Assembly: GCA_018896395.1 (NCBI GenBank)
Contig: JAHIMN010000163.1
Location: forward strand, 1-9,397
DNA from: Verrucomicrobiota bacterium
GTDB lineage: Bacteria > Verrucomicrobiota > Kiritimatiellia > JAAZAB01
Length of the DNA: 9,397 bases
Direction of reading: 5' to 3'
The position numbers and the translations under genes were made by a program. The notes under the pieces are model-generated. The model did no database searches and was not told the DNA's origin. It was given only the letters and a program-made list of their open reading frames with translations. This document shows positions 1 to 6,378 of the stretch, piece after piece. How positions within the stretch are numbered: position 1 is the first letter of the stretch; each line of letters starts with the position of its first letter.

Positions 1-136
1 GGCCGATAATCACCTTCCCTCTGGCTCCGCATAGGTCGTTGCCTCCCTGATGCGCAGTGTTCCGTTCCGGTCTGCTGGTTAGGCTTTGACCGTCCCCGAT
101 TGTCGGGGTTGTTCACGCCAGCTTTACTTGGCGCAC
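1..136 (-). mobile_element. Probable 5' end of a group II intron, runs off the left edge
   Basis: Read on the minus strand from 136, the sequence begins GTGCGCC, which fits the group II intron 5' consensus GTGYG. Two perfect hairpins follow, as expected for domain I: CGCCA/TGGCG with an 8-base loop (115-132) and CCCCGA/TCGGGG with a 3-base loop (94-108). Next comes CCTAACC and then GGAACGGAACAC, which would translate as TGTEH. From memory, the Lactococcus Ll.LtrB intron starts GTGCGCC and has a similar CCTAACC...GGGAACAGAGCAC stretch in domain I. No reverse-transcriptase coding sequence lies inside the window, so the call rests on about 130 bases. The intron junction would fall one base after the ATG of the gene that follows tolB. 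Confidence 0.42.
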
Positions 137-140
137 TCAT
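1..140 (-). CDS. Start of the gene following tolB, partial and possibly interrupted
   Basis: An ATG at 140-138 is preceded by AAGGAGGTG (plus-strand 145-153), the best ribosome-binding site in the window, 6 bases from GGAGG to the start codon. It lies 27 bases after the tolB stop, so it is probably the next gene of the same operon. The frame stays open for 46 codons to the window edge. The product is odd: very polar, rich in Asn, Arg, Gln and Gly, starting MSAPSKAGVNN, with no signal peptide, lipobox or recognisable domain. That is not what pal, the usual neighbour of tolB, would look like. The sequence after the first four bases resembles a group II intron (see the overlapping mobile element). 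My preferred reading is therefore that the ribosome-binding site and ATG belong to a real gene whose body has been displaced by the intron. A genuine small basic protein remains possible. Confidence 0.35.
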   Translation of the reverse strand, partial: MSAPSKAGVNNPDNRGRSKPNQQTGTEHCASGRQRPMRSQREGDYR

Positions 141-167
141 CCCGCACCTCCTTGTTGTTTAAAAACC

Positions 168-1379
168 CTATTGTTTCGACCAATTCGGGGCAACCCAATC
201 CCCTCTTTCAGATTCCGGCAGTAAAGGTATTAAAGAACCGCCCAGGGTGTCAATCATAAAAATTCGCGACCTGTAATTCACCGTCCGCGTGCACACGATG
301 TGCCGTCCATCGGGCGCCCAGGACGGGTCTTCGTAATCAGCGTCCTCCCGCGTAACCTGCTTGAACTCCATCGTGGCCGGATTCATGACAAAGATCTGGT
401 AGACACGACCAATATAACTGCAATACGTGATATACTCGTTCGCACCCCAGTCGGGATCTACATTCTGCGAGCCGCAGCTGGTCAGCCGCCGTGGCTCGCC
501 GCCGGAACGATCCATTACATAAAGCTGGGGTGTTCCCGACCGGTCCGAAACAAAGACAATCTGACGCCCGTCGGGCGACCAGGCCGGACTGGCCTCGGCC
601 GCGCGGCGGGTGCTCGTCAGGCGCGTAAGGCCCCCGCCACTCAAGTCCTTGATATACAGGTCCGGGTTGCCGTCCTTGGAAAGAATCAAAGCCACTTCGC
701 GCCCATCCGGCGAAAAGGCCGCGCTGGCATTCAGTCCGGGATAATTGGCAATGCACTTGCGGTCACCCGTATCCAGGTTCACCAGGTACACATCGGGGAA
801 CTGGGAACGAAATGAGGTGTAGACGAAACGACTGCCATCCGACGACCATTTTGGGGCCATGCTGATTGTGTTGTCACGGGTCAATTGCCGAAGATTATGC
901 CCATCGGCATCGCATAGATATACTTCCTTTTTGCCCGTGCGGTTCCCGATCAGGAGGATACGTGTGGAGGCCATGCCTTTCCGGCCGGTCAGTGCCAAAA
1001 CAATGTCATCGGCCACTTTATGAGCCAATCGGCGGGCTTCGCGGTCGGTTGTTTTGTAGGTCTTACCGAGCAATTTTTCGCGGTTGGCAACATTATAGGC
1101 TTCACAGCGGACCTTCAGGCTGGCGCCGGCCATGGCCGCCTCGCCGAGCAACGAGAATTCGGCACGACCGCCGCCGGCCAGGCTGAACCAGCCTGACTTG
1201 TTCAGGTCCGCTTCCAGCGTCTGCCGGAATACGGTCGGCGCGCCACCGGACTGGCCGACGAACTGCGAGATATCCAACGCCGAGACTTCGTTCATCGCCT
1301 TGGTCACCCGCACCTGGGCCGGCGCCACGGACAGGACACTGAAAAAGACCAGGACCGAAATCCATCCCCATAACTTCAT
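168..1379 (-). CDS. tolB: TolB, periplasmic beta-propeller of the Tol-Pal system
   Basis: This encodes a 403-residue periplasmic protein. In the family it links the inner-membrane TolQRA complex to the outer-membrane lipoprotein Pal and helps constrict the envelope at division. Residues 1-21 form a signal peptide (charged start, hydrophobic core, cleavage near APA-Q). Residues 22 to about 135 match the TolB N-terminal alpha/beta domain. From about 140 to the end there is a WD40-like (PD40) propeller with repeated blade signatures: APKWSSDG, SAAFSPDG, SPAWSPDG, a degenerate DPDWGANE, DPSWAPDG, and a closing APNWSKQ. Its length is near the usual 430. The start is supported by AGGAAGGA (complement of 1389-1396), about 9 bases before the ATG. 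The preceding gene is not tolA or tolR, so tolQRA must lie elsewhere or be absent. A distant TolB-like propeller of other function is the main alternative. Confidence 0.9.
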   Translation of the reverse strand: MKLWGWISVLVFFSVLSVAPAQVRVTKAMNEVSALDISQFVGQSGGAPTVFRQTLEADLNKSGWFSLAGGGRAEFSLLGEAAMAGASLKVRCEAYNVANREKLLGKTYKTTDREARRLAHKVADDIVLALTGRKGMASTRILLIGNRTGKKEVYLCDADGHNLRQLTRDNTISMAPKWSSDGSRFVYTSFRSQFPDVYLVNLDTGDRKCIANYPGLNASAAFSPDGREVALILSKDGNPDLYIKDLSGGGLTRLTSTRRAAEASPAWSPDGRQIVFVSDRSGTPQLYVMDRSGGEPRRLTSCGSQNVDPDWGANEYITYCSYIGRVYQIFVMNPATMEFKQVTREDADYEDPSWAPDGRHIVCTRTVNYRSRIFMIDTLGGSLIPLLPESERGDWVAPNWSKQ

Positions 1380-1416
1380 TGTATCGAATCCTTCCTATCC
1401 AGGTGCTCGGAGGGCC

Positions 1417-1444
1417 ACTATAGCCGGATGACCGCGCAATGCAA
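1417..1444 (-). promoter_or_regulatory. Candidate sigma70 promoter of tolB
   Basis: On the minus strand, TTGCAT (complement of 1439-1444) is followed after 16 bases by TATAGT (complement of 1417-1422). The predicted start of transcription is near 1410, giving a leader of about 30 bases that contains the tolB ribosome-binding site. The promoter lies wholly in the 80-base gap after the upstream gene's stop, so tolB can be transcribed independently. It was found by eye against the E. coli consensus. Confidence 0.45.
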
Positions 1445-1459
1445 GATCCCGGTTATGGG

Positions 1460-1927
1460 TTATCCCCGGCGACGGGCGCGTTTCAGCCGGTGGCGGTATT
1501 CGCGGGCCCCGTAATAATATTTGCCGGCAAACCCATGCCACAGGCGGTAGAACAGAAAATAGGCCCAGCGACTGTGCCGGTTGAAGAGGTTGTCCAGGCC
1601 TAAGTGCGTCACGAAGCCGATAAAGAGGCCCAGCACCACCGGCTGGCGGGCTTCGGGCAGGCTTAAAAGCAGGGCCAGCCAGACCAGGGCAAATTCCCAG
1701 GAATGCAGGAACACAAAAATGTTTTCCAGGACCTCAAATTCGAAGGCCGTGAAAAAGCGGTATAACCGGAGCTGGCGCCGGGAATTGTATAAAAAATCAA
1801 TGATGTGGTCCAAATCAATGAAAACGCCCATCAGGAAGCAGGTCAGGGCGGCGGCGGATGAGCGCAGCCACCACCAGACCAGGGCGCTGACAATGACCGA
1901 GCTAATCACATGTTTAGACACCTGCAT
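1460..1927 (-). CDS. Small polytopic membrane protein with YdjM/DUF457-like metal-site motifs
   Basis: This 155-residue protein has three or four hydrophobic segments (about residues 8-36, 65-90 and 95-112, plus an aromatic-rich stretch at 120-132) and a strongly basic C-terminus (HRLKRARRRG). Acid and histidine motifs sit at the membrane edge: D38-x-D40-H41 followed by D44, H75-S-W-E78, and H108-x-x-x-D112. This set resembles the YdjM/DUF457 family of membrane-bound proteins annotated as metal-dependent hydrolases, whose substrate is not known to me. The function is therefore unassigned: what is seen is a membrane protein with a plausible metal site facing one side. It lies 80 bases upstream of tolB on the same strand, but tolB appears to have its own promoter. 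No good ribosome-binding site precedes the ATG at 1927, which fits the very short leader predicted from the promoter at 1938-1966. Confidence 0.7.
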   Translation of the reverse strand: MQVSKHVISSVIVSALVWWWLRSSAAALTCFLMGVFIDLDHIIDFLYNSRRQLRLYRFFTAFEFEVLENIFVFLHSWEFALVWLALLLSLPEARQPVVLGLFIGFVTHLGLDNLFNRHSRWAYFLFYRLWHGFAGKYYYGAREYRHRLKRARRRG

Positions 1928-1937
1928 AACGTCTTAC

Positions 1938-1966
1938 AATCTATCAGGCCCCCTGCCCCTATGCAA
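1938..1966 (-). promoter_or_regulatory. Candidate promoter of the small membrane-protein gene
   Basis: On the minus strand, TTGCAT (complement of 1961-1966) and TAGATT (complement of 1938-1943) are separated by 17 bases. The start of transcription would be near 1931, only about 4 bases before the ATG at 1927, so the mRNA would be nearly leaderless. The -10 match is 4 of 6. Confidence 0.35.
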
Positions 1967-2123
1967 GTGCGCATCGGCTCTGAATGGCGGGAGATTACGC
2001 CAAACGACTTCGCCTTAGGGTCGCTAAATTTTTCGTATTATAAGATTGATTCAAAATCTGTTCTGTGCCACACTTAACGCGAGCCAAGGATATTTGAAAT
2101 TTTGGCGTGACTATACGCAGTAT

Positions 2124-2199
2124 GTCATTCCGAGCGTAGCAAGGAATCTCAGCTGAGGTTGACAATAGGGAGGAGATCCTTCGCTCCGCTCAGGATAAC
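2124..2199. repeat. Imperfect 27-base inverted repeat, REP/MITE-like
   Basis: The left arm 2124-2150 (GTCATTCCGAGCG...) and the right arm 2173-2199 (...CCGCTCAGGATAAC) are reverse complements at about 20 of 27 positions around a 22-base centre, so a transcript would fold into a long hairpin. Sequences of the type GTCATTC-GAGCG-AGC-AAGGATCT with the matching right arm are, to my knowledge, a dispersed intergenic repeat in many bacterial genomes. No transposase is present here. Confidence 0.7.
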
Positions 2200-2237
2200 A
2201 AAACAATGTTCAACATAAAATGAATAGATTATACAAA

Positions 2238-2297
2238 GTAGAATCTACGCTTTTCCCCGGACTTCGCCGGGGAAAAGATGTGCGCCTTTGGCGCACA
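2238..2297. repeat. Cluster of three perfect palindromic hairpins
   Basis: Three perfect inverted repeats sit back to back. GTAGA-a-TCTAC spans 2238-2248. An 11-base stem CTTTTCCCCGG/CCGGGGAAAAG with loop ACTTCG spans 2250-2277. An 8-base stem TGTGCGCC/GGCGCACA with loop TTT spans 2279-2297. Neither strand shows a T-run directly after the G+C-rich stems, so this is not a textbook terminator. It could be a dispersed palindromic repeat, an mRNA-stabilising structure or a bidirectional insulator between the divergent genes. Confidence 0.7.
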
Positions 2298-2405
2298 ACA
2301 CTCGTAACGTGTTTGTACTGATTTGTTTTCGCATTATTGCGAACTTACAACATGTTGGTTTTAACTTTTTGTTAAGAAACTAAGGCATAATTGAAGATTT
2401 TTCTT

Positions 2406-2412
2406 GGAGGGG
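2406..2412 (+). promoter_or_regulatory. Ribosome-binding site that sets the caspase-like start
   Basis: GGAGGGG ends 8 bases before the ATG at 2421. It lies inside the frame if translation were begun at the upstream TTG at 2391, which has no comparable site. The ATG is therefore the start. Confidence 0.8.
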
Positions 2413-2420
2413 TAAACCTG

Positions 2421-5400
2421 ATGCAATTAACGATTAGGCGGGACCGGCACGCATGGCTCCTGGTCGGCGCGCTGCTTTGCGCGGCGGCGGCAGGCAACGC
2501 AAAACCCATTGAATCGGGCCAGTGGTTCAGTGAAGAAATGTCCACGAATTCCATGCGCGATGTTTTTTCCTTTTATGCGGTTTCCAACGACACCGTGATC
2601 GTCCGGGTCGCAAACGAAGATGCGCTAAAGCTGGATATACCCGATATTGATATTATCTATCGGGGTCTCACCACCAACCTGATCGCGTCCACGACTAATA
2701 ATACTATCGTCTATGATCTGCGGCTGTCCCCCATTACAAACTCCGGCTGGTTCGACATAAACTGCGACCTGCCCTTGAGCCTTTACACCTATTCCAACAC
2801 GGTCGCCTATAGCGTCTCCATTCTACGCATGCCCGATGCGCCGTTGTCGTATGCCGACCTGGATGTCGGGATTATTCACAGCGGCGAATACAAGTGGGGA
2901 ACCATCAATGCAGGCGCCGACCTGGACGCGGCTACGTTTCCCGTGTCCAACCGCTGCACGGTCCAGATCCGCATGGGCCAGAATGACGTAGCCCTGGTTC
3001 CCAATATCCAGATTTACGATCCCAATGGCAACCTGGTAACCCCTGACATCCCGCCGCCGGAATACCGCGTCGAGAAAACGGTCACCCTGACCAACGTGGG
3101 TATTTACACGGTTGTCGGCAACGATTATTTCAACGCCAAAGGGCAATACGCGGTCTCGATGATCAAGATCGGCAGTATGCCCTGGTCAACCGACACCGAC
3201 TTGGGCCTCATCATCAGCGGCGAAACCAAAACCGGAACGATCAATGTGCCCGGCGACCTGGACGCGGCGCTCTTCAGCGCCGTGAGCGGCGACGTTGTGC
3301 GCGTCACCATGCGCGAGGTGGATTCCGAGGTCAACCCCGTCATCGAACTCTTCGCTCCGAACGGCACTAATTTACAAACCGGCATAGATCCGTTCCAGGA
3401 AACCGCGGTAATAACTAACACCATGGTCACCAATGGCGTCTTCACGGTCATCTGCAAGGATGCCGAGGACCGCAAACAGAACATCCGTTACACCCTGACC
3501 ATGGAGTTTTTGCCCGGCAGTCCCAGTCTGTTCAGCATGCCGGCGGTGCCCGCCGGACTGGCTGCCACGGATGGAACCTATTCCAACCGCATAGACATTA
3601 CCTGGAATGCCGCCGACGGAGCCAACGGTTACGATCTGTGGCGCAGTTACGAGACGAATGAGTCCGTGCAGATCTGCACCAATCTGGCCACCATCATCTA
3701 TCAGGACGAGAACGTCGTTACGAACGTGACTTATTATTACAAGGCCAAATCCAGAAACGCTTACGGCGTCAGCACTAATTTCAGCAATACCGATTCCGGA
3801 TATTGCGGCACATCCTTGACGACCGCAATGCGGCGCGCCCTGCTGGTCGGCATTGACAATTATTCGCCTTCCTACGGGGCCACGCCACTGAATACCTGCA
3901 CAAACGACGCCTATGGTATGCATGATGTCTTTTTGCTCGGGGATCCCTCCAACCGCTGGGCTTCTACAAATTTAAGTGTATTGACGGACAGTCGAGCCAC
4001 TAAAGTGGTCATTCAAAACGCCCTGCAGGCGCTGGCAACTGCCAGCGGCGCAGGAGACCTGGTGGTTTATTTCCACTCCAGCCATGGCGGGCGCGATTTT
4101 ACGGACCCCAATCCATCCAACACTTTTATCTGTACCTACGACGCTAATTTTACGGACGCCGAATTGGCGGCCGACCTGGCGCTGTTCCGGACAGATACCA
4201 AGGTGATCATTATTCTGGACACCTGTTACTCCGGCGGCATGTTCAAGCTGGATGGCTCACCAGCGGTGGAATGGCTCTTCGTGGAACGGGTCATGGAGCA
4301 TTACCACAACATTCAACAGGCCCGATTCAAGAGCTTAGGGAAGACCGTTCCCAAAACATTGGGCCAGAACATTGCCTTCATGACTGCCTGCGATTACGAC
4401 GAAGAAAGTTGGACCAGCGATTATTACAGCCTTTATGCCGGCTACCTGATTACGGGGTGTGCACTCCCCGCGGTGGACACCGATGGCGACGGCGAATACA
4501 GCTTCCTGGAACTGCACACGTATGCGGCGGCTGAGGCCGTTGCCGCAAGCACCCCCACCACTCAGCACGCCCAGGATTATAATCCCACCCAGCTTCAGAA
4601 CACCATCGCGCGCGCGGTGGGCTCCAATGGGGTTGTAACGACGCATCATATTTACAACGATTTTGACGGGGATGGCGCCTCGGATTTGGCCACGTTCAAT
4701 CCGAGCACCGGCCACTGGCGCATCGCTTCGCTCAAGCGTTGGATGGTGCTGGCCTGGGACAATTTCGTTTGGGGCGGCCCGGGGTTCAAGGCCATTGACG
4801 GCGATTACGACGGCGACCAGGCATCTGATGCAACCGTTTATAACGAACAAACCGGCGAATGGCGCATTGGCTCGCTCAAGCGCGGGGCCGTGATTGAGCC
4901 CTCGGCCTTCTTCGGCGGCCCGGGCTTAACGCCCGTCAGCGGCGACTATAACGGGGACAAGATTTCGGATGCCGCGCTTTATAAACAGCCGGATGGCTAT
5001 TGGTACATTATCGCTGCATCCACGGGCACTCAGCTCGTCTGGGGTACGTCTTATACCGGGTCCGGATTCGTGCCGGTTTCCGGCGATTATGACGGCGATC
5101 GGATAGCTGATCTGGCCATGTTTCACCTCAAGACCGGCTATTGGTATATCGGATCGCTGGTCAAAGGCATCATTATCTGGGGGGAATATTGGGGCGGGAC
5201 CGGGCTGGTTCCCGTTTCGGGCGACTACGATGGCGATGGCTACTCCGATCTGGCCGTGTACCATCCCACCACCGGCCTCTGGTCTATCTGGTCCTTGCAC
5301 CGCTCTGCGGTTATCGCCTACGAGGTCAAGCTCGGCGGCACCGGTTATACGCCCGTCCCCGGCGACTACAATGGCGATGGTTACGACGATCTGGCCGTGT

Positions 5401-5513
5401 ATCAGCCCGCCACCGGCTATTGGTTATTCCGCAACGCCACTGGTAGTTATTCATATTCATTGCTGACAGCGGTGGGTGGCCCCGGCTACATCCCCGTTCT
5501 GCCTATGTGGTGA
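2421..5513 (+). CDS. Secreted multidomain caspase-like (C14) protease with FG-GAP/VCBS-type repeats
   Basis: This encodes a 1030-residue exported protein. Residues 1-27 are a signal peptide (RRDRH, hydrophobic core, cleavage near GNA-K). About 30-145, 146-253 and 260-368 look like three beta-rich pre-peptidase C-terminal-type domains; the last two share S-G-E-x-K-x-G-T-I-N followed by DLDAA. About 374-465 is a fibronectin type III domain. About 470-725 is a caspase fold opening MRRALLVGIDNYSP, with the catalytic His at 555 (HSSHGG) and Cys at 602 (LDTCYSGG), both intact. An EF-hand-like loop lies at 686-697. From 747 to the end there are six repeats with calcium-type DxDGDxxxD loops. Caspase-like enzymes cleave peptide bonds with a Cys/His dyad, but the substrate and its activation are unknown. 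There is no lipobox or C-terminal sorting signal, so it is periplasmic or released. The ATG is chosen for its ribosome-binding site. uppP follows 7 bases after the stop. Confidence 0.85.
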   Translation: MQLTIRRDRHAWLLVGALLCAAAAGNAKPIESGQWFSEEMSTNSMRDVFSFYAVSNDTVIVRVANEDALKLDIPDIDIIYRGLTTNLIASTTNNTIVYDLRLSPITNSGWFDINCDLPLSLYTYSNTVAYSVSILRMPDAPLSYADLDVGIIHSGEYKWGTINAGADLDAATFPVSNRCTVQIRMGQNDVALVPNIQIYDPNGNLVTPDIPPPEYRVEKTVTLTNVGIYTVVGNDYFNAKGQYAVSMIKIGSMPWSTDTDLGLIISGETKTGTINVPGDLDAALFSAVSGDVVRVTMREVDSEVNPVIELFAPNGTNLQTGIDPFQETAVITNTMVTNGVFTVICKDAEDRKQNIRYTLTMEFLPGSPSLFSMPAVPAGLAATDGTYSNRIDITWNAADGANGYDLWRSYETNESVQICTNLATIIYQDENVVTNVTYYYKAKSRNAYGVSTNFSNTDSGYCGTSLTTAMRRALLVGIDNYSPSYGATPLNTCTNDAYGMHDVFLLGDPSNRWASTNLSVLTDSRATKVVIQNALQALATASGAGDLVVYFHSSHGGRDFTDPNPSNTFICTYDANFTDAELAADLALFRTDTKVIIILDTCYSGGMFKLDGSPAVEWLFVERVMEHYHNIQQARFKSLGKTVPKTLGQNIAFMTACDYDEESWTSDYYSLYAGYLITGCALPAVDTDGDGEYSFLELHTYAAAEAVAASTPTTQHAQDYNPTQLQNTIARAVGSNGVVTTHHIYNDFDGDGASDLATFNPSTGHWRIASLKRWMVLAWDNFVWGGPGFKAIDGDYDGDQASDATVYNEQTGEWRIGSLKRGAVIEPSAFFGGPGLTPVSGDYNGDKISDAALYKQPDGYWYIIAASTGTQLVWGTSYTGSGFVPVSGDYDGDRIADLAMFHLKTGYWYIGSLVKGIIIWGEYWGGTGLVPVSGDYDGDGYSDLAVYHPTTGLWSIWSLHRSAVIAYEVKLGGTGYTPVPGDYNGDGYDDLAVYQPATGYWLFRNATGSYSYSLLTAVGGPGYIPVLPMW
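4659..5510 (+). repeat. Six in-frame ~47-residue FG-GAP/VCBS-like repeats in the caspase-like protein
   Basis: Aspartate-rich loops begin at residues 747, 795, 842, 889, 935 and 982, a spacing of 46-48. The unit reads roughly G-G-x-G-x-x-P-V-x-G-D-Y-D-G-D, then x-x-x-D-L-A-x-Y and T-G-x-W-x-I. The last two units are also close at DNA level (for example both read GATCTGGCCGTGTA), which suggests recent duplication. The protein ends with the GGPGYIPV element that the first unit lacks, so the ends could close a ring-shaped beta-propeller. Such modules in other proteins bind calcium or mediate adhesion. Confidence 0.8.
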
Positions 5514-5515
5514 GA
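5509..5515 (+). promoter_or_regulatory. Ribosome-binding site for uppP overlapping the upstream stop
   Basis: GGTGAGA spans the last codon and TGA stop of the caspase-like gene and ends 5 bases before the TTG start at 5521. Ribosomes terminating on the first gene would be placed at the start of the second, so translational coupling is likely. Confidence 0.5.
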
Positions 5516-5520
5516 TATCA

Positions 5521-6324
5521 TTGAGTGATTTAACTTCATTTCAGTCCGTTGTGCTCGCCGCCGTTCAGGGCATCACGGAATTTCTGCCGGTCAGCAGTTC
5601 CGGGCACCTGGTGCTCGTGCGCAAGTTGTTCGGCTGGTCCGACGATGGCGGGCTGGTCTTTGACACCGTCCTGCACGCCGGCAGTCTGGCGGCCATCCTG
5701 CTTTATTTCCTGGGCACGTGGCGCGATATTATCGCTGGGTATTTTAGTTTTCACAGTCCGGAACGCTCCGCCGGTCGCCGGTTACCCTGGCTGTTGGTCT
5801 TGGCTACCTTGCCGGTCGTACTGGCCGGCCCCCTGCTCAAGCCGTTTCTCGAAAGCGAGGTTATGGCACGTAACAGTGTCGCCGTGGGCCTGAGCATGGT
5901 TGCCACGGCTTTGTTATTCCAGTTCTGCGATCTGCGGTTCCGTCCTTCCGGCAAACCGGTCGGATTTCGCGATGCCCTGGCTATCGGGCTCATGCAAATC
6001 GTGGCGTTTCTGCCCGGGGCCTCGCGCTCCGGATGGACCACCGCCGGCGGCATCCTGACGGGCCAATCACGCAACGACGCCGTGCGTTTTGCCTTCCTTA
6101 TGGCCATTCCCGCCATTGCCGGGGCCATCCTGTTCCAGGTCCGGGACATCCTGCAGATGGGTCATACACAGGCTGAACCCCTTCAGATGCTGATCGCGTT
6201 CACCGTCAGCTTTCTGGTCAGCCTGGGCGCCATTCATTTTTGCCTCGTTTATTTCCGCCGGCATTCGTTGCGCGGCTTCAGTATTTACATGGGCCTAGTC
6301 GGCCTGCTGGCGATCGTGCTGTAG
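5521..6324 (+). CDS. uppP: Undecaprenyl-diphosphate phosphatase UppP (BacA family)
   Basis: This 267-residue inner-membrane enzyme removes a phosphate from undecaprenyl diphosphate, recycling the lipid carrier for peptidoglycan and other envelope polymers. Overproduction of the family gives bacitracin resistance. Both signature motifs are intact: Q16-G-I-T-E20-F-L-P-V-S-S-S-G-H29 near the N-terminus, and P-G-A-S-R169-S-G in the middle. These correspond by motif position to E. coli E21, H30 and R174. Several hydrophobic segments cover the remainder, as in the family. The TTG at 5521 is chosen because it gives an N-terminus, SDLTSF, that lines up with E. coli SDMHSL, gives the family's usual length (about 265-273) and has a ribosome-binding site. 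The in-frame GTG at 5476 would add 15 unrelated residues encoded inside the upstream gene. The gene is probably in an operon with that gene. Confidence 0.95.
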   Translation: MSDLTSFQSVVLAAVQGITEFLPVSSSGHLVLVRKLFGWSDDGGLVFDTVLHAGSLAAILLYFLGTWRDIIAGYFSFHSPERSAGRRLPWLLVLATLPVVLAGPLLKPFLESEVMARNSVAVGLSMVATALLFQFCDLRFRPSGKPVGFRDALAIGLMQIVAFLPGASRSGWTTAGGILTGQSRNDAVRFAFLMAIPAIAGAILFQVRDILQMGHTQAEPLQMLIAFTVSFLVSLGAIHFCLVYFRRHSLRGFSIYMGLVGLLAIVL

Positions 6325-6378
6325 CTCTTAACCACACGGGGAAGCTACAAGAAAACATCAAAAATGACCACGCCAACA

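Larger units (their letters stand above)
1928..2420. other. Divergent intergenic region with repeats and hairpins
   Basis: No convincing gene is seen on either strand in these 493 bases, which separate the minus-strand membrane-protein gene from the plus-strand caspase-like gene. They hold a promoter for the left gene (1938-1966), an imperfect inverted repeat (2124-2199) and a cluster of perfect hairpins (2238-2297). Two further small perfect dyads follow: TTCGCA/TGCGAA (2328-2343) and TTAAC/GTTAA (2361-2375). A possible -10 box for the right gene is CATAAT at 2386-2391, but no good -35 is spaced for it. The stretch 1990-2120 is A+T-rich and shows nothing I can name. Confidence 0.7.

Noticed and set aside
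78..84. GTTAGGC, considered as the end of an integron attC site
   Set aside because: Only one core-like heptamer is present, with no partner at the spacing needed for an attC hairpin, and no integrase or cassette structure. The motif is better explained as part of the intron-like CCTAACC stretch.
1581..2018. Plus-strand open frame of 145 codons
   Set aside because: It is antisense to the membrane-protein gene and yields a basic, domain-free product running into intergenic DNA, without a ribosome-binding site.
2159..2187. TTGACA at 2159-2164, a perfect -35 box inside the inverted repeat
   Set aside because: No -10-like sequence lies 15-19 bases downstream; that region is the G+C-rich right arm of the repeat.
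2391..2420. TTG at 2391 as the start of the caspase-like protein (1040 residues)
   Set aside because: The strong GGAGGGG site lies downstream of it and 8 bases before ATG 2421, and the ATG gives a well-formed signal peptide.
3372..3923. Minus-strand open frame of 183 codons, and a similar one at 4335-4850
   Set aside because: Both are antisense shadows of the caspase-like gene and contain repeats that mirror its aspartate-rich loops.
5476..5520. GTG at 5476 as the start of UppP
   Set aside because: It would add 15 residues read from inside the upstream gene with no family similarity. TTG 5521 gives an N-terminus and length that fit E. coli UppP.
6321..6348. Dyad GTAGCT...AGCTAC at the uppP stop, considered as a terminator
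   Set aside because: The stem is only 6 bases with a 16-base loop and is followed by A-rich sequence, not a T-run.
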